Positions 25,019 through 30,140 of a DNA stretch of 30,140 bases are shown one piece after another; position 1 is the first letter of the stretch; the number at the start of each line of letters is the position of its first letter. The stretch lies in contig CAMLGD010000011.1 in the NCBI GenBank assembly GCA_946479405.1, forward strand, positions 1-30,140, in the 5' to 3' direction. A program made the position numbers and the translations under genes. The notes under the pieces are model-generated. The model saw nothing but the letters and a program-made list of their open reading frames with translations. It did no database searches and was not told the DNA's origin. Origin of the DNA: an uncultured Vogesella sp. (GTDB taxonomy: Bacteria; Pseudomonadota; Gammaproteobacteria; Burkholderiales; Chromobacteriaceae).

Positions 25019-25410
25019 GCGATAGCTGTCGATCGAACAAAAAGTAGTGACACCTTAGCGCGGGACGGTGCGGTTAACAATCCGCCGGAAGGTGTAGTTG
25101 GCCGCATGCTGTCGCAGAGGCTTGATTGCGTGGCGGATTTTGCCATGTCGCGGCCGCTTGTCGCGGCGCTCATGCCGGTCAGGGTTGGCGGACAGGTGGG
25201 TGCGCTGTTCAATTTGACACTGCATGCTATACTCGCCCTTTGCTTTAGCCTGCTAGGCTTGCCCGCGCCGCGGGTGAGTGCACTGGTTTAAGTTCTGATT
25301 TCATGGCGCAGGAAAGCATTATCTGCAAGGTTCCTCCAGCACTACGCTAGGCCTCGGACTTTCCCGCTTCTGGCTTCAACCCCACACCCTTTTAAATCTA
25401 AGGATTGGAA
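25019..25410. other. 392-base gap between moaC and tig
   Basis: The divergent region carries the promoter zone of moaC (left) and tig (right). I see no gene, tRNA or known riboswitch. An 8-bp inverted repeat (AATCCGCC at 25079-25086, GGCGGATT at 25132-25139) spans a 45-base loop. A weak minus-strand promoter for moaC is conceivable (TTGTTA, 17 bases, TAAGGT). A 15-codon ORF at 25303-25350 lacks a ribosome binding site. Confidence 0.6.
25225..25233 (+). promoter_or_regulatory. Extended -10 promoter for tig
   Basis: TGC followed by TATACT (25228-25233; 5 of 6 consensus bases) forms an extended -10. The expected -35 position holds only CTGTTC; a perfect TTGACA at 25214-25219 is just 8 bases away, too close to serve this -10. 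The transcript would have a leader of about 170 bases before tig. Confidence 0.5.
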
Positions 25411-26712
25411 ATGCAAGTACAACTGGAAACGTTGAGCGGCCTCGAGCGTCGCATGAGCATCGCCCTGCCGCTGGCTGCCATCGACGCACAAGTAGCCGAG
25501 CGCCTGAAGCGCGTGGCTCGCTCGGCGAAGATTCAGGGTTTCCGCCCGGGCAAAGCTCCGGCAAAGATCGTTGAAATGAATTACGGCGCACAAGTGCGTG
25601 AAGAAGTGCTGGGTGAGCAGGTTCAGCAAGCCTTCTACAAGGCTGCCGCCGAGCAGAAGCTGCGTGTTGCCGGCTACCCGCGTTTCGAACCGGCCGAAGG
25701 CGATGCTGAAAGCTTCAAGTTTGCTGCTGCTTTCGAAGTGTTCCCGGAAGTAAAAGTTGGCGAGCTGGCCGGCAAGGAAATCGAAAAGCCGGCTACCCCG
25801 GTAACCGACGCCGAAATCGACAAGACTGTCGATATCCTGCGTAAGCAGCGCACGCGTTTCAACCGCGTTGAGCGCGCCGCCGCCGACGGCGACCGCGTGA
25901 TCATCGACTTCAAGGGCGCCGTGGACGGCGTGGCCTTCGAAGGCGGCTCTTCCGAGAACTTCCCGTTCATGCTGGGCCAAGGCCAAATGCTGCCGGAATT
26001 CGAAGCTGGCATCATCGGCATGAAAGAAGGCGATATCAAGAGCGTGGAAGTGAACTTCCCGGCTGATTACCAGGGCAAGGACGTGGCAGGTAAGACCGCC
26101 GTGTTTGAAATCCTGGTGAAGAACGTGGCCGAAGCCCAACTGCCGGAAGTGAACGATGAGTTCGCCAAGCAACTGGGTATCGCCGATGGCGACGTTGAGA
26201 AAATGCGTGCCGAGATCCGCAAGAACGTGGAGCGCGAAGTGAAGCGCCGCCTGACTGCCAAGATCAAGGAAAACGTGATGCAGGCGCTGATCGACGTTAC
26301 CCCGATCGATCTGCCGAAAGCACTGGTGGATTTGGAGGTTGGCCGTCTGATGGATCAGGCGCGCCAGGACCTGGCACAGCGCGGTATGCAGATGAAAGAC
26401 ATGCCGCTGCCGGCCGACCTGTTCACCCAGCAAGCCGAGCGCCGCGTGGCACTGGGTCTGATCCTGTCCGAAGTGGTTGCCGCCAACAAGCTGGAAGCCA
26501 AACCGGAACAGATTAAGGCGCTGGTGGAAGAGTTTGCCGAAAGCTACGAGCAGCCGGAAGATGTGATCCAGTGGTACTACGCCAGCCAGGAACGCCTGGA
26601 AGGCCCGACCACCATGGTGCTGGAAGACAATGTGGTTGAATTTGTACTGGGTCAGGCCAATGTAGTGGAGAAGGAAGTTTCCTTCGAAACCCTGATGGGC
26701 CAGAACGCCTAA
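25411..26712 (+). CDS. tig: Trigger factor
   Basis: 433 residues (E. coli 432). This ribosome-bound chaperone meets nascent chains at the exit tunnel. Seen: the ribosome-binding signature in KIQGFRPGKAP (about 41-51), the FKBP-type prolyl isomerase domain (about 155-240, with DRVIIDFKGAVDG and FMLGQGQMLPEFEAGI), and the long helical C-terminal arms. AAGGATTGG lies just before the ATG at 25411. It heads the tig-clpP-clpX-lon order found in most proteobacteria. Confidence 0.98.
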   Translation: MQVQLETLSGLERRMSIALPLAAIDAQVAERLKRVARSAKIQGFRPGKAPAKIVEMNYGAQVREEVLGEQVQQAFYKAAAEQKLRVAGYPRFEPAEGDAESFKFAAAFEVFPEVKVGELAGKEIEKPATPVTDAEIDKTVDILRKQRTRFNRVERAAADGDRVIIDFKGAVDGVAFEGGSSENFPFMLGQGQMLPEFEAGIIGMKEGDIKSVEVNFPADYQGKDVAGKTAVFEILVKNVAEAQLPEVNDEFAKQLGIADGDVEKMRAEIRKNVEREVKRRLTAKIKENVMQALIDVTPIDLPKALVDLEVGRLMDQARQDLAQRGMQMKDMPLPADLFTQQAERRVALGLILSEVVAANKLEAKPEQIKALVEEFAESYEQPEDVIQWYYASQERLEGPTTMVLEDNVVEFVLGQANVVEKEVSFETLMGQNA

Positions 26713-26736
26713 TTGTCAAACAATCCGGAGAGGTCG

Positions 26737-27369
26737 ATGAAATCGATGATTGAACCGCAAGGTCTGGGCCTGGTGCCTATGGTGGTAGAGCAGAGTGGTC
26801 GTGGCGAACGCGCTTACGACATCTTCTCTCGCCTGTTAAAGGAACGCATTGTGTTCCTGGTCGGTCCGGTTACCGACGAGTCGGCCAATCTGGTGGTGGC
26901 ACAGTTGTTGTTCCTGGAGTCGGAAAATCCGGACAAGGACATCTACCTGTACATCAACTCTCCGGGAGGGTCGATTACGGCTGGCATGTCGATCTACGAC
27001 ACGATGAATTTCATCAAGCCGGACGTATCGACCCTCTGCATCGGCCAGGCGGCCAGCATGGGTGCCTTCCTGCTGTCCGCCGGTGCCAACGGCAAGCGCT
27101 TCGCGCTGCCGCATAGCCGCGTAATGATTCACCAGCCGCTGTTGTACGGTGGTGGTCTGACCGGCCAGGTTACCGATATCGAGATTCATGCCCGCGAACT
27201 GGTGAAAACCAAGGCGCAGATGAACGAACTGCTGGCCAAGCATGCTGGCCAGAGTGTGGAACAAGTACAAGCCGACACCGAGCGCGATAATTTCATGTCC
27301 GCCGAGGATGCCCGTGTATACGGTCTCATCGATAAGGTGCTGAGTTCGCGCGCCGACGTGGCGGCTTAA
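26737..27369 (+). CDS. clpP: ATP-dependent Clp protease proteolytic subunit
   Basis: 210 residues (E. coli 207). A serine protease of two stacked heptamers, fed by ClpX. The catalytic triad is visible: Ser107 in [11 protein letters not shown], His132 in VMIHQPL, and Asp184 in DTERDNF. The handle loop after His132 ([10 protein letters not shown]) is three residues longer than in E. coli. I chose the ATG at 26737 because GGAGAGG lies 3 bases upstream; an ATG three codons later (26746) also fits. It follows tig by 24 bases. Confidence 0.97.
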   Translation: MKSMIEPQGLGLVPMVVEQSGRGERAYDIFSRLLKERIVFLVGPVTDESANLVVAQLLFLESENPDKDIYLYINSPGGSITAGMSIYDTMNFIKPDVSTLCIGQAASMGAFLLSAGANGKRFALPHSRVMIHQPLLYGGGLTGQVTDIEIHARELVKTKAQMNELLAKHAGQSVEQVQADTERDNFMSAEDARVYGLIDKVLSSRADVAA

Positions 27370-27385
27370 TTAGGACGTTGATCAG

Positions 27386-28669
27386 ATGGCAGAAAAAGGC
27401 GGTAACGAAAAACTGCTGTACTGCTCTTTTTGCGGCAAGAGCCAGCATGAAGTGCAGCGCCTGATTGCAGGCCCGCAGGTTTACATCTGCAACGAGTGTG
27501 TCGATCTTTGTGGTGACATCATCCGCGAGGAGGTAGAGGCCAAGGTTGGTGGTGGTGACGACGCGTCCGCTGTGCCGCCGCTGCCAACACCGCAGGAGAT
27601 CCGTACCTCGCTGGATCAGCACATCATCGGCCAGGAGCATGCCAAGAAGGCGTTGGCCGTGGCGGTGTACAACCACTACAAACGGCTATACACACCGAGC
27701 AGCAAGGACGATGTCGAATTGTCCAAGAGCAACATCCTGCTGATCGGCCCGACCGGCTCCGGCAAGACGCTGCTGGCGCAGACGCTGGCCAAGCTGCTGG
27801 ATGTGCCGTTCGTGATTGCCGATGCCACTACGCTGACCGAAGCCGGTTATGTGGGCGAGGATGTCGAGCACATCATCCAGAAGCTGCTGCAGAAATGCGA
27901 CTACGACGTGGAGAAGGCCCAGCGTGGCATTGTCTACCTCGACGAGATCGACAAGATTTCGCGCAAGTCGGAAAACCCGTCGATTACCCGCGACGTATCC
28001 GGCGAAGGCGTACAGCAGGCACTGCTGAAGCTGATTGAGGGCACGGTGGCCTCGGTGCCGCCGCAGGGTGGCCGCAAGCATCCGAACCAGGAATTCATCC
28101 AGGTGGATACCACCAACATCCTGTTCGTCTGCGGTGGTGCTTTCGATGGTCTGGAAAAGATCATCCGTCGTCGCTCGGAAAAGGGTGGCATCGGTTTTGG
28201 CGCCAGCATCAGCTCCAAGGATGAAGGCAAGTCCATCACCGCGCTGTTCAACGAGGTGGAGCCGGAAGACTTGATCAAGTTCGGTCTGATTCCGGAACTG
28301 ATCGGCCGTCTGCCGGTGGTGACCACGCTGGAAGAGCTGGATGAAGAGGCACTGGTCAGCATCCTGACCCAGCCGAAGAATGCGCTGATCAAGCAGTACC
28401 AGCGTCTGTTCTCGCTGGAAAACGTGGAGCTAGACGTATTGCCGTCTGCGTTGCGTGTCATCGCCAAGCAGGCGCTGATCCGCAAGACTGGCGCCCGCGG
28501 CCTGCGCTCTATCCTGGAACGCGCACTGCTGGACACCATGTACGAGCTGCCGTCGCTGGAAGATGTCTGCAAAGTCGTGGTGGATGAAAAGGTTATCGAA
28601 AAAGGCGACAAGCCAACCTTCATTTACCAGGGTGGTGACCAGCAGCCGGATGCGGCGCAGTCAGCCTGA
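27386..28669 (+). CDS. clpX: ATP-dependent Clp protease ATPase subunit ClpX
   Basis: 427 residues (E. coli 424). A hexameric AAA+ unfoldase that delivers substrates, including SsrA-tagged proteins, to ClpP. Seen: the N-terminal zinc-binding domain with CSFCGKS and CNECVDLC; Walker A GPTGSGKT (121-128); Walker [11 protein letters not shown]; pore loop GYVGEDVE; the ClpP-docking IGF loop (GGIGFGA); the RKH-like [10 protein letters not shown] loop; and sensor-2 [10 protein letters not shown]. It begins 16 bases after clpP and is followed by a strong terminator. Confidence 0.98.
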   Translation: MAEKGGNEKLLYCSFCGKSQHEVQRLIAGPQVYICNECVDLCGDIIREEVEAKVGGGDDASAVPPLPTPQEIRTSLDQHIIGQEHAKKALAVAVYNHYKRLYTPSSKDDVELSKSNILLIGPTGSGKTLLAQTLAKLLDVPFVIADATTLTEAGYVGEDVEHIIQKLLQKCDYDVEKAQRGIVYLDEIDKISRKSENPSITRDVSGEGVQQALLKLIEGTVASVPPQGGRKHPNQEFIQVDTTNILFVCGGAFDGLEKIIRRRSEKGGIGFGASISSKDEGKSITALFNEVEPEDLIKFGLIPELIGRLPVVTTLEELDEEALVSILTQPKNALIKQYQRLFSLENVELDVLPSALRVIAKQALIRKTGARGLRSILERALLDTMYELPSLEDVCKVVVDEKVIEKGDKPTFIYQGGDQQPDAAQSA

Positions 28670-28684
28670 CGCCGCCAAGACAAG

Positions 28685-28707
28685 CCGCCCGCAAGGGCGG
28701 TTTTTTT
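28685..28707 (+). terminator. Intrinsic terminator after clpX
   Basis: CCGCCC (28685-28690), a GCAA tetraloop, GGGCGG (28695-28700), then seven T (28701-28707). It ends the tig-clpP-clpX unit before lon. Confidence 0.92.
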
Positions 28708-28738
28708 ATTCCCAGTCCCGCGGATGTGCTTTAGCATG

Positions 28739-28766
28739 CTTGATAAGGACGGAATTGCCCTAATTT
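28739..28766 (+). promoter_or_regulatory. Candidate heat-shock (sigma32) promoter of lon
   Basis: CTTGATA (28739-28745; consensus CTTGAAA) is followed after 12 bases by CCCTAATTT (28758-28766; consensus CCCCATTTA, 6 of 9). Spacing is within the sigma32 range if the six-base -35 is counted. It lies 41 bases before the lon ATG and just after the clpX terminator. lon is a known sigma32 target in E. coli. Confidence 0.55.
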
Positions 28767-28806
28767 GTCCTGTTAACAGAAATCCCAAAGAGCAAGGTTA
28801 GGTGAT

Positions 28807-30140
28807 ATGCCACAACCCGCCGAATTAAAAGACCAGACCACGCTGCCGTTGCTGCCGCTGCGCGATGTGGTAGTTTTCCCGCACATGGTAATCCCACTGT
28901 TCGTTGGCCGCGCCAAGTCCATTAAGGCACTGGAACTGGCCATGGACGAAGACAAGCAGATTTTGCTGGTAGCTCAACGTTCGGCCGAGAAGGACGAACC
29001 CGCGGTTGACGACCTGCACGACATCGGCGCTGTTGCCAGCATTCTGCAGATGCTCAAGCTGCCGGATGGCACGGTGAAGGTGCTGGTGGAGGGGCGCCAG
29101 CGTGCCCGTGTCAGCAAAGTGGACGACCATGGCGACTATTTTGCTGCCGTGGTAGACCCGTTGGCACCGGATGCAGACGATACGCGCGAAGTAGAGGCAC
29201 TGCGCCGCGCACTGCTGGCCCAGTTTGAGCAGTTCGTCAAACTGAACAAGAAAATTCCGAGCGAAGTGCTGTCTTCGCTGGCCGGCATCGACAAGGCCGG
29301 TCGTCTAGCCGATTCCGTGGTGGTGCACCTGCCGCTGAAGCTGGAAAGCAAGCAGCAAGTGCTGGAGATGTTCGATATCAAGGAGCGTATCGAGTATCTG
29401 CTGTCGCTGATGGAAACCGAAATCGACATCCTGCAGGTGGAAAAGCGCATCCGTGGCCGGGTAAAGCGGCAGATGGAAAAGAGTCAGCGCGAGTATTACC
29501 TGAATGAGCAGGTTAAGGCGATCCAGAAAGAGCTGGGCGAAGGCGAAGAAGGCAACGACTTCGACGAGCTGGAAAAGAAAATCAAGCTGGCCGGCATGTC
29601 CAAGGAAGGCAAAGACAAGGCCACGGCCGAGCTCAAGAAGCTGCGCATGATGTCGCCGATGTCGGCCGAGGCCACCGTGGTGCGCAACTACATCGAGACG
29701 CTGACTGATCTGCCATGGAAGAAGAAGACCAAGATCAGCAAGGATATCGACGTGGCTGAGGAGGTGCTGGACGAAGATCACTTTGGCCTGGAAAAGGTCA
29801 AGGAACGCATTCTCGAGTATCTCGCGGTGCAACAGCGGGTCGATCGCCTGAAGGCGCCTATTCTGTGCCTTGTTGGGCCGCCGGGTGTGGGTAAGACCTC
29901 GTTGGGGCAGTCGATTGCCCGCGCCACCAATCGCAAATTTGTACGCATGGCGCTGGGCGGGGTGCGGGACGAGTCCGAGATTCGTGGCCACCGTCGCACC
30001 TACATCGGCTCCATGCCGGGCAAGGTACTGCAGAACATGAGCAAGGCGGGGGTGAAGAACCCGCTGTTCCTGCTGGACGAAGTAGACAAGATGGGGGCCG
30101 ACTTCCGTGGTGACCCGTCTTCGGCGCTGTTGGAGGTGCT
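28807..30140 (+). CDS. lon: ATP-dependent protease Lon (N-terminal part, cut by window edge)
   Basis: 444 residues are present of an expected roughly 800. Lon is a homo-hexameric AAA+ serine protease that degrades misfolded and short-lived regulatory proteins. Seen: the N-terminal substrate-binding domain ([20 protein letters not shown]), the coiled-coil with [19 protein letters not shown], Walker A GPPGVGKT (357-364), [20 protein letters not shown], and Walker B in [11 protein letters not shown]. The proteolytic Ser-Lys domain lies beyond the window. ATG at 28807 with AAGG and TTAGGTGAT upstream. Confidence 0.97.
   Translation, partial: MPQPAELKDQTTLPLLPLRDVVVFPHMVIPLFVGRAKSIKALELAMDEDKQILLVAQRSAEKDEPAVDDLHDIGAVASILQMLKLPDGTVKVLVEGRQRARVSKVDDHGDYFAAVVDPLAPDADDTREVEALRRALLAQFEQFVKLNKKIPSEVLSSLAGIDKAGRLADSVVVHLPLKLESKQQVLEMFDIKERIEYLLSLMETEIDILQVEKRIRGRVKRQMEKSQREYYLNEQVKAIQKELGEGEEGNDFDELEKKIKLAGMSKEGKDKATAELKKLRMMSPMSAEATVVRNYIETLTDLPWKKKTKISKDIDVAEEVLDEDHFGLEKVKERILEYLAVQQRVDRLKAPILCLVGPPGVGKTSLGQSIARATNRKFVRMALGGVRDESEIRGHRRTYIGSMPGKVLQNMSKAGVKNPLFLLDEVDKMGADFRGDPSSALLEV

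Noticed and set aside
25019..25200. Molybdenum-cofactor riboswitch upstream of moaC
   Set aside because: I could not find the conserved multi-stem arrangement; only one 8-bp inverted repeat is visible. A covariance-model search would settle it.
25214..25233. TTGACA followed by TATACT as a classical promoter for tig
   Set aside because: The spacing is only 8 bases; only the extended -10 reading is plausible.
25303..25350. 15-codon leader ORF before tig
   Set aside because: No ribosome binding site and no repeated regulatory codons typical of leader peptides.
26338..26350. Possible Neisseria DNA uptake word in tig
   Set aside because: GCCGTCTGAT matches only 9 of 10 bases, is a single copy and encodes conserved-looking protein sequence.
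1..30140. CRISPR array, tRNA, rRNA, IS element, prophage or toxin-antitoxin pair
   Set aside because: No spaced direct repeats, cloverleaf, transposase or integrase motifs were seen on either strand by eye.

Overview
The window reads as chromosomal core DNA of a GC-rich betaproteobacterium. The gene order rpsB-tsf-pyrH-frr-uppS-cdsA-dxr-rseP-bamA-skp-lpxD-fabZ-lpxA-lpxB-rnhB, followed further on by tig-clpP-clpX-lon, and the protein styles fit the order Neisseriales, most likely a relative of Chromobacterium/Vogesella in the Chromobacteriaceae. This is inferred from gene content; no rRNA or tRNA is present to test it. I saw no exact copy of the Neisseria uptake word GCCGTCTGAA. No phage, IS element, integrase, CRISPR array, rRNA or tRNA was recognised.

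Region 1 (1-3340) is the least canonical part. It holds, all on the minus strand, the start of a chemoreceptor gene (cut by the window edge), a NADH pyrophosphatase (nudC), an orphan FepC-like ABC ATPase that has lost most catalytic motifs, and a nitronate monooxygenase. A two-helix small membrane protein follows on the plus strand. The ATPase gene sits behind a promoter, an A+T palindrome and a terminator-like hairpin placed just before its ribosome binding site.

Region 2 (3330-17610) is one long plus-strand run that joins translation (rpsB, tsf, frr), UMP kinase (pyrH), isoprenoid and phospholipid supply (uppS, cdsA, dxr), envelope proteolysis and outer-membrane assembly (rseP, bamA, skp), and lipid A synthesis (lpxD, fabZ, lpxA, lpxB), ending in rnhB. 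From dxr onward several genes overlap by 4-7 bases. In contrast, rpsB, tsf, pyrH and frr are separated by strong hairpins that could set stepwise transcript levels.

Region 3 (17610-25020) is a small-gene and molybdenum section. It contains a hypoxanthine/deoxyinosine DNA glycosylase, a 64-residue protein of unknown role, moeA overlapping a [2Fe-2S] ferredoxin gene, a 67-residue unknown protein overlapping a DEDDh exonuclease, and, convergent on the minus strand, moaC, modE and modA-(TOBE protein)-modB-modC. The extra TOBE-domain gene is inserted between modA and modB with 4-base overlaps on both sides. Together these genes import molybdate, sense it, and make the molybdenum cofactor.

Region 4 (25020-30140) has a 392-base gap with an extended -10 promoter, then the protein quality-control set tig, clpP, clpX and lon (cut by the window edge). 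A heat-shock-type promoter candidate lies before lon.

Most of the window is ordinary core genome. The items most worth a second look are: a nonamer, GTTGGCCGC, counted by eye 24 times on both strands and in all reading frames; the pseudo-ATPase with its unusual leader; the TOBE protein inside the mod operon; and a phenylalanine at the acyl-chain ruler position of LpxA.
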